A DNA stretch of 64,000 nucleotides, taken from the NCBI GenBank assembly GCA_963732365.1, contig CAVSZC010000007.1, positions 124,001 to 188,000 on the forward strand. The letters are read 5' to 3'. Below the pieces are notes generated by a model that was given only the letters and a program-made list of their open reading frames with translations, was not told the origin of the DNA and made no database searches. Source of the stretch: SR-FBR-E99 sp963732365 (GTDB lineage: Bacteria > Bacteroidota > Bacteroidia > Bacteroidales > VadinHA17). Below are positions 20,553-30,700 of this stretch, piece by piece. A program made the position numbers and the translations under genes. Each line of letters begins with the position of its first letter. Position 1 is the stretch's first letter.

Positions 20553-22646
20553 TCACTTCAGTCCCTTGTTGACAAGCAGAGGTTCAATCTCAGGCTCACG
20601 TCCGCGGAAGCTGAGATACATCTGTTCGGCATCCATGGTTCCCATCCTGTTGAGAATATTGGTGCGGAACGACTGTGCCGTGGCCTGGTCGAAGATGCCC
20701 TTTTCTTTGAATGCTTCATAAGCGTCATTGTCAAGCACTGCGGCCCAGGTATAGACATAATATCCTGCATCGTAGCCACCCACCATGTGAAGGAAGTATG
20801 TGCTGCGGTAGCGGGGTTCTATCTCTTTTATGAGCCCGATCTTCTTCATGGTCTCCTTCTCAAACGTCTGTACATCAACAGTGACTGGCGCCTCAAGCGA
20901 ATAGTAAGCCATGTCGAGCAGCGAAGCTGCCATCACCTCTACATTGTCAAACCCGGTATTGAAATAACTGCTGTTCTTAATTTTCTCAACCAGTGCCGCG
21001 GGAATGACCTCACCTGTCTGGTAGTGCATGGCATACATGTTAAGCACTTCCGGTTCGGTTACCCAGTGTTCCATGATCTGTGACGGCAGCTCAACTATAT
21101 CCCATGCCACCGTTGTGCTTCCGTAATGGTTGTCTGAGAAGAGTGCCTGCAGTCCGTGACCGAATTCATGGAACAGCGTAAGCACTTCATCCATGCTCAG
21201 CAGCGCAGGTGTGTCTCCTGTCGGGGGGGTGAAGTTACATACTATCGTAACAACAGGGGTTATCTCTTTGCCGTCAAGGACCTTGTGGTCACGGTATGTG
21301 CCGCACCAGGCGCCCTGACGCTTGCTCTCGCGCGGGTAGAAATCCATATACAGCACTCCCACATGGCTCCCGTCTGCCTCTTTGACCTCAAAGGCCTGTG
21401 CATCAGGATGTGGAAGAGGTATCTCTGTCAGGGGGGTAAATGATATTCCATAGAGTTTATTTGCAACGGCAAAGGCTCCGTCGCGGGTGTTGTCGAGGCT
21501 GAAGTAAGGTCTCAGCTCACTGTCATCGAGGTCATACTTGGCCTTGCGCAGCTTCTCGGCATAATACCACCAGTCGTGCGGCTCCAGCTTGAAGCTGCCT
21601 CCCTCGGCGTCAATGATCTTCTGCATCTCATCACGCTCCCTGGCTGCGATCGGAAGAGATCTCTCAAGCAGCTCATTGAGCAGGTTAAGTACGTTCCCGG
21701 GCTTCTTTGCCATTCTCGTTTCAAGAACGAGGTCGGCGTGTGTATTATATCCAAGAAGCCGGGCTCTCTCGGCCCTGAGCCTGACGATGTCAGCGAGGAC
21801 CTTGTTATTGTCATACTCATTACCGTTGTTTCCGCGGTAGAGGTATGCATCATAAAGCTGTTTGCGCAGGTCACGGTTCTCAGCATACTGCAGGAAGGGA
21901 AGCATGCTGGGCTTCTGGGTGGTGAACACCCATTTTCCCTCCATGCCTGCATCCTTTGCCGCATCGGCAGCACCGGCGATGACTCCCTCAGGCAGTCCTT
22001 TCAGGTCAGCCTCATTTTCAACAACCAGTTTAAAGCTGTTCGTCTCTGACAATACGTTCTGACTAAACTTAACGGTCAGAACCGAAATCTCCTGGTTAAG
22101 TTTCTTCAGTGTCTCCTGGTCTGCCGGCTGCAGCAGTGCTCCGTTCCTTACGAAGTTCTTGTATACGTTCTCCAGCAGAAAGAGTTCTTCATCGTTCAGC
22201 TGCTCATTGGCCCTGTTGTCATATACTGCCTTGATCCTCTCAAAGAGTGTTGCATTAAGCAGCATCTCATCCTGGAATGCCGACACCTTTGGTGCCAGTT
22301 CCATCTGCAGCGCTTCCAGCGTGTCATTGGTGCATGCGCTTGTCTGGGAATAGAAGACTGCTGACACCTTGTTCAGCATCTGTCCTCCGCGGTCATAGGC
22401 CGCAACGGTATTGGCAAACGTGGGTGCCTCTGTGTCCGAGGTTATCGCAGCTATCTCACCCCTGGCAATCACAATGCCCGAGTCAACTGCAGGCATGTAA
22501 TGCTCATTCTCAATGAGTTCAAAAGGGGGAACGCCAAAGGGGGTATCCCATTCGGCAAAGAATGGATTTCCCTGTTCCTTCTTCTGCGTAGTACATGAGA
22601 CAACTGCCATCAGGGCTGCCGTCATCAGAATAATAGTCTTTTTCAC
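20553..22646 (-). CDS. M3-family metallopeptidase (peptidyl-dipeptidase Dcp-like), lipoprotein
   Basis: 697 residues. A lipoprotein signal (lipobox VVSC, Cys18) predicts membrane anchoring outside the cytoplasm. The zinc motif is HEFGH at 493-497, with the third ligand E519 in VELPSQIMEHW. The spacing is three residues shorter than in E. coli Dcp, lost in the loop before that Glu. Dcp removes C-terminal dipeptides from peptides; a periplasmic version would help peptide utilisation. Start at 22646 gives the complete signal. Confidence 0.93.
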   Translation of the reverse strand: MKKTIILMTAALMAVVSCTTQKKEQGNPFFAEWDTPFGVPPFELIENEHYMPAVDSGIVIARGEIAAITSDTEAPTFANTVAAYDRGGQMLNKVSAVFYSQTSACTNDTLEALQMELAPKVSAFQDEMLLNATLFERIKAVYDNRANEQLNDEELFLLENVYKNFVRNGALLQPADQETLKKLNQEISVLTVKFSQNVLSETNSFKLVVENEADLKGLPEGVIAGAADAAKDAGMEGKWVFTTQKPSMLPFLQYAENRDLRKQLYDAYLYRGNNGNEYDNNKVLADIVRLRAERARLLGYNTHADLVLETRMAKKPGNVLNLLNELLERSLPIAARERDEMQKIIDAEGGSFKLEPHDWWYYAEKLRKAKYDLDDSELRPYFSLDNTRDGAFAVANKLYGISFTPLTEIPLPHPDAQAFEVKEADGSHVGVLYMDFYPRESKRQGAWCGTYRDHKVLDGKEITPVVTIVCNFTPPTGDTPALLSMDEVLTLFHEFGHGLQALFSDNHYGSTTVAWDIVELPSQIMEHWVTEPEVLNMYAMHYQTGEVIPAALVEKIKNSSYFNTGFDNVEVMAASLLDMAYYSLEAPVTVDVQTFEKETMKKIGLIKEIEPRYRSTYFLHMVGGYDAGYYVYTWAAVLDNDAYEAFKEKGIFDQATAQSFRTNILNRMGTMDAEQMYLSFRGREPEIEPLLVNKGLK

Positions 22647-22861
22647 GTGATTCTTATGTTAATGGTTAGTTTGTCTTACGAGGCTGCTAAGTTAGGGTTT
22701 TAGAGAGAATTATGAAACCCTGAACGCCATCAGTACGTTATAATGATCTGTTCATTGTTTATAATTTAATGATTTATTGACAAAACTTCATTGACAATTA
22801 AATCATATTTGCCGAACTTGCAAAAAGAAAATTTCCGCTGACCAAAGAAACTAGAAAGCCT

Positions 22862-25366
22862 ATGAAAAAATTTCTACCCGTTTACAGAATGCTGTCAGTA
22901 ATACTTTTTCTTGCATTTTCAATGCACCCGGTTTACTCACAGCCCCTGCTGATCGAGAACTTTGATTACACTGACGGCTCCCTGTTGACAAGTAATGGAT
23001 GGGTAGCTCATTCTGGTTCCGGAACTCAGCCGGTTGATGTCATTGTACCCGGCCTTACATTTACAGGTTACCCTCTTTCAGGTATCGGAGGAGCGGCCAG
23101 GGTAGATAATACCGGTGAAGATGTTCACAAAACATTTCCCTCCCAGTCAGCAGGTACAATTTATGTAGCCTTCATGGTAAAGGTTGATGCAATGGCTGCC
23201 GGGTATTTCTTACACCTGGGCCAAACGATTATCAGTACTACTTTCTTCGGAAGGGTTTCTATTGCTGCAGGCACAGGCAGTAACTATAAATTCGGTCTGG
23301 CAAAATCTACTGAGACAGCCGTTAATACAACTTCTGAGTATAGCATCGGAACTACATACCTTGCAGTGCTGAAATATGATATCAAGGATGGAAGCTCAAA
23401 TGATGAGGTAGCACTATTCATTTTCGATGGGACCATTCCAACGACAGAACCTGCTACAGCTACTATCCCTGTTATTGCAGTTTCAAGCACTGATTACTCT
23501 CCCGGATCCATTGCCATGAGGCAGTATTCGTCCTCTCAGAATATAATTGTCGATGGGATCAGGATCGGCAAAACATGGGATGAAGCAGTTACTGCTGCAC
23601 TTGCCGGTGACGTGACACCTCCGGTGCCAACTTTTCTTCCTGCCCAGGGCGCTGTCGATGTTGCAATCAACGCTAAACCGACGATTACTTTCGATGAGGC
23701 AGTCCGCAAAACAGACGGTTCAGAGCTTACTGATGCAGACCTGGCCGGTCTTATCGTCTTTAAGAAAACTAGTAACTCAGGTGACGATGTAGCCTTTACA
23801 GCAACAATTGATGCCACAAAAAAGATAATTACTGTTACCCCTTCTGCTCCCCTCGCCAACTCCGAGCAGTATTTCCTGACCGTTGGAGCCGTTGAGGATG
23901 CAGCAGGAAATGAAGCGGCAGCGGCAGGCATATCCTTTACGACGATAGCTGCAGCCACGCCAACCATAACCATAACCGCCCCTGTTGGCGGAGAAACATT
24001 CCATGCAGGCGACGCGACATCGATCACATGGACCTCGGCTAACATTACAAATGTCCGAATCGAGGTTTACGCTCCCGGTGAAACTGTTTACGAATGGATT
24101 CCGTTTGTAGCAAGCACTCCCGCAGCTCCGGGCTCTGTCGCTATTACAGTGCCTGCTGATGCAGATTACGGAACTCAATATAAGATCAGAGTCTCAGATC
24201 TTGACAATCCATCCGTTAGCTCAGAGAGTGCGGCATTTACAGTTATTGGTGTAGCCACAAGCATCACTGACCTGAGGGCAAGGTTCGTTGCAAATGATAT
24301 CGTTAAACTGAGCGGAGAGGCTACTGTGACATTCCTCAGACCCTCGAACAGAAATCAGAAATACATTCAGGATGCCGGTGCCGGACTCCTGATAGATGAC
24401 GCTGCAGGTGTACTCACTACGACGGTTGCAGTGGGTGATAACATACAGGGACTGGAAGGAAAACTGGGATTATACGGTGGACTTCTGCAGATTGTTCCGA
24501 CTGTTGCCACCGTCACTGTAAAATCATCCGGAAACACTGTCACCATTCCTGAACTGACCATACCCCAATACAAAACCGATTACCTGAAGTACGAGTCTAT
24601 GCTGATCAAGCTGAAGACCGTTTCTATCACCGAAGGCAACGGGACTGCAGTTTTTGCCGAATCTACAAATTACACTGTCACAGACGGCACAAACACTGTT
24701 CAGTTCAGAACATTTAAAACGGGTGACGGTGACCTTGTCGGCAAGGTGATCCCCGTATCAAAAATGCATATGACCGCTATTGCAGGGTTCTTCAATACCA
24801 CGATACAGATCTACTCAAGAACACTGTCAGACTTTCAGTTGCTGAGCTCCGCAAAGGCAATAACCGCGTTTTCTTTCAGCGCACTCTCACCGGCGGTGAA
24901 CGGCACCATCAACGAGGCAGCGAAGACCATCGCATTAATTGTGCCCGCCAGCACAAATCGTACAGCACTGGTGCCGACCATCACAATATCGGAGAAGGCA
25001 ATTGTTGATCCGGCTTCTGGTGCGGCAAAAGACTTCACCAATCCGGTCATATATACCGTTACAGCTGAAGACGGTAGTACCGTTACTTATACAGTGACTG
25101 TGTCACTTTCTACAGCCATCGAAGATCAGCCGTCAGGACGCTTCAGGATATATCCTGTACCAGCACGTACGGAGATCTATGCCGAGGGCATTGAGGATGT
25201 GACACTCATAGAGATCTTTGATGTGACCGGCAACAAACATATCACTGCAATATGTGACGGCGAGAATGTCAGGGAGATACCTGTAGGCAAACTATCACGC
25301 GGTGTTTACTTCATGAGACTCACTACCCCGGGGGGAAGCGTGATGAAGAAGTTTGTGAAAGAATAG
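22862..25366 (+). CDS. T9SS-exported multidomain surface protein
   Basis: 834 residues, signal peptide ending near VYSQ. After a jelly-roll-like N-terminal region (about 28-240) comes an SbsA-type Ig-like domain (about 250-365; TPPVPTFLPAQGAVDVAI, then QYFLTVGAVEDAAGN). A Kre9/KNH-like sandwich follows (about 370-465; ITAPVGGETFHAGDATSITW), then an OB-like domain resembling DUF5689 (about 468-665), and an Ig-like DUF5018-type region (about 668-755). The protein ends in a type A T9SS sorting domain starting FRIYPVPARTEIY and ending GVYFMRLTTPGGSVMKKF. It should cross the outer membrane and be fixed on the surface or released. No catalytic site is recognised; it is probably a binding or adhesive protein. 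Confidence 0.85.
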   Translation: MKKFLPVYRMLSVILFLAFSMHPVYSQPLLIENFDYTDGSLLTSNGWVAHSGSGTQPVDVIVPGLTFTGYPLSGIGGAARVDNTGEDVHKTFPSQSAGTIYVAFMVKVDAMAAGYFLHLGQTIISTTFFGRVSIAAGTGSNYKFGLAKSTETAVNTTSEYSIGTTYLAVLKYDIKDGSSNDEVALFIFDGTIPTTEPATATIPVIAVSSTDYSPGSIAMRQYSSSQNIIVDGIRIGKTWDEAVTAALAGDVTPPVPTFLPAQGAVDVAINAKPTITFDEAVRKTDGSELTDADLAGLIVFKKTSNSGDDVAFTATIDATKKIITVTPSAPLANSEQYFLTVGAVEDAAGNEAAAAGISFTTIAAATPTITITAPVGGETFHAGDATSITWTSANITNVRIEVYAPGETVYEWIPFVASTPAAPGSVAITVPADADYGTQYKIRVSDLDNPSVSSESAAFTVIGVATSITDLRARFVANDIVKLSGEATVTFLRPSNRNQKYIQDAGAGLLIDDAAGVLTTTVAVGDNIQGLEGKLGLYGGLLQIVPTVATVTVKSSGNTVTIPELTIPQYKTDYLKYESMLIKLKTVSITEGNGTAVFAESTNYTVTDGTNTVQFRTFKTGDGDLVGKVIPVSKMHMTAIAGFFNTTIQIYSRTLSDFQLLSSAKAITAFSFSALSPAVNGTINEAAKTIALIVPASTNRTALVPTITISEKAIVDPASGAAKDFTNPVIYTVTAEDGSTVTYTVTVSLSTAIEDQPSGRFRIYPVPARTEIYAEGIEDVTLIEIFDVTGNKHITAICDGENVREIPVGKLSRGVYFMRLTTPGGSVMKKFVKE

Positions 25367-25388
25367 TTTTAACCTCTCACCTTACGTA

Positions 25389-25419
25389 AAAGAGGGTGCC
25401 TCATAAGGGCACCCTCTTT
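25389..25419. terminator. Bidirectional terminator between convergent genes
   Basis: A 12-bp perfect stem (AAAGAGGGTGCC with GGCACCCTCTTT) and 7-base loop lie between the T9SS protein and the UroD-family gene. The A/T ends serve as a U-tract in both directions, although the T run is short. Confidence 0.7.
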
Positions 25420-26446
25420 AAAATTGTCTGGCAACGTTGATCATGGCTCTGAGGTTCGCCTCAGGTGTGCCGGGAGGCAATGCGCAGCCGGCATTGAGTA
25501 TGAACCTGCTGGTACCGCAGTAAACCTTGAGCAGCTCCTCTGTTTTTTTTCTCACTTCTTCAGGAGTACCCAGTGCCAGGACACCGCTCGGATCGATGTT
25601 TCCAATGAGTGTGGCTTTGTCGTGATACAATGCGTATACTATTGCTGCATCGGTCTTATAATCAAGCTCAAAGGCATCAGCCCCGGTGAGAAGCATCCTG
25701 TCGAGAATGATCTCAGTGTCGCCGCAAATGTGTAATGCGTAAGGCAAACCGAGTGAATGTGCCAGTTCGACGATCCGCTTCTCATAAGGCACGGCAAATT
25801 TCTCATACATCTCAGGCGATATCATCGAGGGACCGGCGGCACTGTCTCCGTTAGAGACCATGTGACACCCTGTCTGGGCCATGAGACTTATAAACTGACA
25901 GGTGGCGTCTTTGCAGTAGTCGAGCAGCCGGAAAATATTCTCTTCATCAGCCACCATCAGGTCAAGCATCCAGTTCTGCGCTCCGCGCATCATTCCGGCA
26001 AGTGTAAATGGTGCCTGGTCACAGTTACCCCTGATAAAAACATCATCACCGAAATACTCACTGAGCAGTCTGACTGCCTCGAGCCACACCTGTATGTGCC
26101 TGTAATCCTCAACCTTAGCCTTTGCAAGCCTGTCAACAGCCTCAATAACATCAAGATTCCCATGATGAGTCCTGGCCGGCCCATTGACCGGAAAGTCTAC
26201 CGGGACACCAACGGCACCGGCAAGTGTCACAGTATCAATATCTACCAGTATCCCGTCATATTGATATTTCTCAACACTCCGGATAAATGCCTCCGCGATG
26301 ACCTTCGGATTGTTCCGGAATTCCTGCATCGTGACCCCTGCCTCCCTTGCGGCCATCATGAAGTTGTGAAGCATCACAGGTATCTTGTCCGGTGCCCTTC
26401 CTTCAAGGGCTGCCTTTATTCTTTCATAACCGTTCATGGCATTCAA
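25418..26446 (-). CDS. UroD-superfamily protein, corrinoid/thiol methyltransferase-like (MtaA type)
   Basis: 342 residues of the uroporphyrinogen decarboxylase superfamily. True UroD lacks a zinc site, but here the MtaA-type ligands are present: H239-x-C241 in LHICGDT and C321 in NAGCALPPGTPEANL. MtaA/MtbA enzymes transfer methyl groups from a corrinoid protein to a zinc-bound thiol. This suggests methyl transfer rather than haem synthesis. It is the last gene of a leftward operon with a sugar porter (3 bases upstream), an alpha-mannosidase and an epimerase. No corrinoid protein or methyltransferase partner is visible nearby. Confidence 0.82.
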   Translation of the reverse strand: MNAMNGYERIKAALEGRAPDKIPVMLHNFMMAAREAGVTMQEFRNNPKVIAEAFIRSVEKYQYDGILVDIDTVTLAGAVGVPVDFPVNGPARTHHGNLDVIEAVDRLAKAKVEDYRHIQVWLEAVRLLSEYFGDDVFIRGNCDQAPFTLAGMMRGAQNWMLDLMVADEENIFRLLDYCKDATCQFISLMAQTGCHMVSNGDSAAGPSMISPEMYEKFAVPYEKRIVELAHSLGLPYALHICGDTEIILDRMLLTGADAFELDYKTDAAIVYALYHDKATLIGNIDPSGVLALGTPEEVRKKTEELLKVYCGTSRFILNAGCALPPGTPEANLRAMINVARQF

Positions 26447-26449
26447 CTC

Positions 26450-27781
26450 TTAATTAATGACATCCTTCTCAAGTGCCTCAAGTGACTTGCCTCTTGTCTC
26501 CACAATGTACTTCCTGAAGAAAAAGTAGCTGCCAAATGTCACCATGGCAAAGAAGGCAAATACAAATCCGATCCCCCTGTTGTCAGGGAACGAGGTCTGG
26601 ATAACCGGAAAGACAAGCAGAAGGAGCGTGTAAAATACCCAGTGCGAGAATGACCCTGCTGATGCGCCTCGTGACCTTATGTTGTTGGGAAACATTTCTG
26701 AGAGCAGAACCCATATTACTGCACCCTGTGAGAAGGCGAAGCACGCCACGAAGCTTAACATGAACACCAGGGGCATGAAACCCTGTATGTCGAAATAGAA
26801 GATACAGGCGAAGGCTGCGAGGAAGATGCCCATGCCTATCGAACCGAACAGGAGCATATTCTTGCGTCCAATCCTGTCAATGAAGAACATTGCAGCTATT
26901 GTAAAGACAAGGTTCGTCAGGCCAACGATCACAGTCTGAATTATAGCTGACTCTGTTGAAAAGCCCGCAGCCCTGAATATGTCGCTGGAGTATATCATAA
27001 CTATGGCTATCCCGGTAAACTGGTTGAACATTCCTACCGCCAGGCCGATGAGCATAAGCCTCATATAGGGCTTCCTGAAGAGGTATTTTATGTGATCCAC
27101 CACCTCGCTGTTTATCGATTGCTGTATCTCTTTTATCATCAAGTCGATATCGGTATTGCTGTTCAGTGATTCCAGCACCTCACGGGCTTCCTGGAGGTTT
27201 CCTCTCTTCACCAGCCAGCGAGGGCTCCTGCCGACGAAGAACAGGAGCAGCAGGAACGCCAGTGCAGGCACCGCTCCGGCGATGAACATCCATCGCCAGT
27301 TGTCAGGGCCCGTGTCAAGCAGCAACAGGTCTGAAGCGAAGGCAATGAGGATACCGACAACGATCGAGAGCTGGAAGGTAAGTGCCAGCCGTCCCCTGTA
27401 TGCCGGCGGGGAGATCTCGGAAATGTACATCGGTGACAACACTGAAGCCCCTCCAATGGCAAGGCCTCCTATTACCCTGAATGAAATAAAACTGAAAATA
27501 TTCTGAGACAAACCAGTCCCGACAGCGGAGACAAGAAACAGAACAGCCATCACCCTGAGCATGTCACGGCGGCCGTATTTGTCACCCGGCACACCGATGA
27601 ACAATGCACCTGCAACACATCCGAATATCGCCGAGCTGACAGCCCAGCCCTTCATCGTCTCTGTAAGGTCAAAAAACTCAGTAAAGAATGGTATCGCGCC
27701 ATTTATCACTGCCGTGTCGAAGCCAAACAGGAATCCCCCCAGTGCCGAAACTACGGTGTAAAGAATTAGTTTTCTTCTCAT
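26450..27781 (-). CDS. MFS sugar porter
   Basis: 443 residues with 12 predicted membrane helices. Sugar-porter signatures are GGFLFGFDTAVINGA in helix 1, GDKYGRRDMLR between helices 2 and 3, RVIGGLAIGGASVLSPMYISEISP, GRSPRWLV in the central loop and FIDRIGRKNML in the second half. These match the XylE/GLUT family of proton-coupled or facilitative sugar uptake. The context points to mannose or a mannoside released by the adjacent GH38 enzyme. The start follows the GH38 stop by one base. Confidence 0.93.
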   Translation of the reverse strand: MRRKLILYTVVSALGGFLFGFDTAVINGAIPFFTEFFDLTETMKGWAVSSAIFGCVAGALFIGVPGDKYGRRDMLRVMAVLFLVSAVGTGLSQNIFSFISFRVIGGLAIGGASVLSPMYISEISPPAYRGRLALTFQLSIVVGILIAFASDLLLLDTGPDNWRWMFIAGAVPALAFLLLLFFVGRSPRWLVKRGNLQEAREVLESLNSNTDIDLMIKEIQQSINSEVVDHIKYLFRKPYMRLMLIGLAVGMFNQFTGIAIVMIYSSDIFRAAGFSTESAIIQTVIVGLTNLVFTIAAMFFIDRIGRKNMLLFGSIGMGIFLAAFACIFYFDIQGFMPLVFMLSFVACFAFSQGAVIWVLLSEMFPNNIRSRGASAGSFSHWVFYTLLLLVFPVIQTSFPDNRGIGFVFAFFAMVTFGSYFFFRKYIVETRGKSLEALEKDVIN

Positions 27782-27782
27782 C

Positions 27783-30700
27783 TTACCTTATTAACAGGGT
27801 TTCAATTGAGTACTTCCCGATACCAAACCTTATTCCATCCTCATTTACAGGCAAAGATTCAAGGGTCTCCTCAATAAGGTTGGTTCTGACAGCAGTACCG
27901 AAACGGCGGAATGACTTTAACGTCACATCAGACCCGCGCCCCGCCGTGTCATAAATCCTGATTATGACTGCCGGCTCATCTTCTGCCTTCTTGACAGTTG
28001 AAATGATGAGGTTATCAGCTTCATCATCAATGCTGAAGAAGCTCATCTCCTCAGGAAGAGCAGCATCAGCATATTGTCCTGACCCTGTTACCGCAATCAG
28101 CTTCTCGTTAGCCTCAACGCCGAATCTGCGACCCTTCTCACCTCCTTTGGGATAAGAGGTAAACGAGAACCCGAATTGATGATCGCCTGTCTGGAGGTAT
28201 TCGTTCCCCTCGCCGTGACAGCTTCTGCGCGAGGCAATCAGCAATGGCTGCAGGATATGGTTCTCTGCAGTATTATCTGTCGGATCAATATAATCAGCTA
28301 CAGCAACACTCGAACTAAGTATCACACCGTAGCTGTCATTGTCAGCCCCAATCCAATTCTGTATTCCCCTCGGGTGTATCTCCTCGCACGGGGTATCATA
28401 CCGCTCTCCTGCGGCGCCTTCAATCTCATCCTTTCCTACGGTGACTTTGCCAAAAGGCACCTCATAGCATATCTCTCCGCCGGTCATCTTCAGGGGCAAA
28501 GCCATCCTGTACTCACGGTAAAGAACTCCGTCGTAATTCAGAAGGTCGATAATAAAGTCGATCCGTTTCAGCTCATTATAAAAAATGATCTTCTCTTCAA
28601 TAACAGCGTTCCTTATCGGCTGACGGTTGACAAACATAGTGTAGACGTCACCCGTTTCAGCTATTTTCCAGTTGTGCGGATAGTTTGCCGCCCTGTCAAA
28701 GCCTTCCATATCAGGTTGCTGGATGTCGCTGAACTCTCCTGCACCGGTTCCCACGGAGCGCATTGTAAATATCTCCCCTGCCTTGAAACTGGTTGTATCA
28801 ACAATTTCCAGTCCCATATCCAAGTCATATATCGAAGATAATCCACCGTCAGCAAACCTGACTTTGTAAAATTTGTTGGAGTACCGGGTGGGGGCATCTC
28901 CTTTTCCCTGAACGGAAGCATCTCCTGCATATTCCCTGATCTCATCTGCTGACGGCCTCACATAGTAGGTCCTGTAACCGATTGAGGGCACCCCTTCAGC
29001 AATAAAGTCTGCCTGTGCAGATTTCAAAGAGCCATCCTCATGTCTGACAATTTTGCTCAGCTGCACTGGTACTGCAGAACCTTTATGGTCCAATAGCTGA
29101 ATTGAACTCCCCCATCCCTTTTCAAAAATCATTTCAAAACTCGCTCTGTCGCTCCGTTCCCAGCTCAGGCTGTTGAATACCATTACCGGAATTCCTTTTC
29201 CCGGTGACACCCTTATTTTTGATGAGATGTCACTGAGAGTTGCAGTGATAATTGCCTCTGCCTCGCTTCTTGCAAAGTAATATTTCTCCTTGAAGAGAGC
29301 ATCGGTAATGTCTCCGTGCTTCCCTCCCCAGCCATGGTCAGGATAAATCTTGGCCTCCCAGGCCCGGTTAAGCCTCTCTTCCGGATAATTTACGAATGAA
29401 TTATCAATCAATGCATTAGCAGTGGCGAACTTTTCAGCCACTGTCAGCAGTATATCTCCCTGCCGGCTTGCATTGATGGCTTTCTGGTGTGTCGGACCAT
29501 GAATATATAGCCAGACAGCTGGTCTCTCCCCATATAAAGATGTTATGGAGGAGTTATTTTGTTCAGCGGCGGTCATGAAGGTTGTGGTGAGGGCAGGAAT
29601 AATTTCCGGCAACTGCATCTTAACATCTCTTCCGTCAGGGCTCATCACCTCCCAACGGGTGTTCCAACGGTCAATGAGATGTGAATAGCTGACTGGCGGA
29701 CTCATATCCCAGGATGACAGTACGGGCACGGCCGGAACCGGAGACAGGCTGTCGTAGTACTCGACCCACCTGAGTGAAGTGCCTGCCAGGTACTCAGCTG
29801 CATCATAGAAGTCTCCCGCAAGAGGTCTGAAAGCTTCTGAGTAATGGCCGGGAGAGTATGTCAGAACAGATGATCCGTCAGGACTGTACCATTTATATAA
29901 TCCGGCCTCCATGCGGCTTACTGACATGAAGTTTGTTCCTGATTTCTTCAGTATCTGAGGCATCTGCATTGTCCTTCCCGGCACGTCAGGATTGAAGTAG
30001 GTGTCAGCGGTGTATCCGAACTCTTTCTTCAGCCATCTTGAGCCGAAATAAAACTGACGGATCAGGGCTTCGCCCGAATACATCTCCTCGTAAGGCTGGA
30101 TATAGCTTGATCCGCATGACAGCTGCCCTCCGGCAAGAAGACTGCCTATCATTTCCCTGCTGTCAGGATGGCGATGCACATATTCTTTAAGCAGCAGTGC
30201 GTTTTCGATATCAAACCTGTATGACTTGTCTGTTGCCGCCCGTCTGAACAACGGGGTAAGAAGCATAGTGTCACGCTCGATGACGCACTTCTCCGGTGAA
30301 TCCATCCATGCGATATCCTGGTGGCTTGAGACCATCAGAAAGATTTTGCCCCGGGCGAGTGTTGACCCGGCAAGCTGTGAGAGTGCAGCCGCTGTCCCTG
30401 GCCTGTATGACCTCACGCTTGTTACTTTTACGCTACCGTCACCCTCCTTTCGTCCCACTGACTGGACCGAATAATTGTTACCCAGCTTTGAGAAAGTCTG
30501 TGGCAGTGATTCAGGGTCGGTGCTCAGAAGCAGACCGTATTCATCAGAAACCGACACCTCGCTAACTGATATGAGCGGGGTGCTTATGGATATCTGTCCT
30601 CTTGACTTGTCTCCCTCAGCGGCCATCACAAACTTTGTCTCCTTTTTCCCTGCACCAAAAACCAGCTCTTTGCCCGCAAGGTCAGGTGAGGATTCAAACA

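Noticed and set aside
25418..26446. Haem-synthesis uroporphyrinogen decarboxylase (hemE)
   Set aside because: The HxC...C zinc ligands of MtaA-type methyltransferases are present and the gene is in a sugar operon, so hemE would be wrong.
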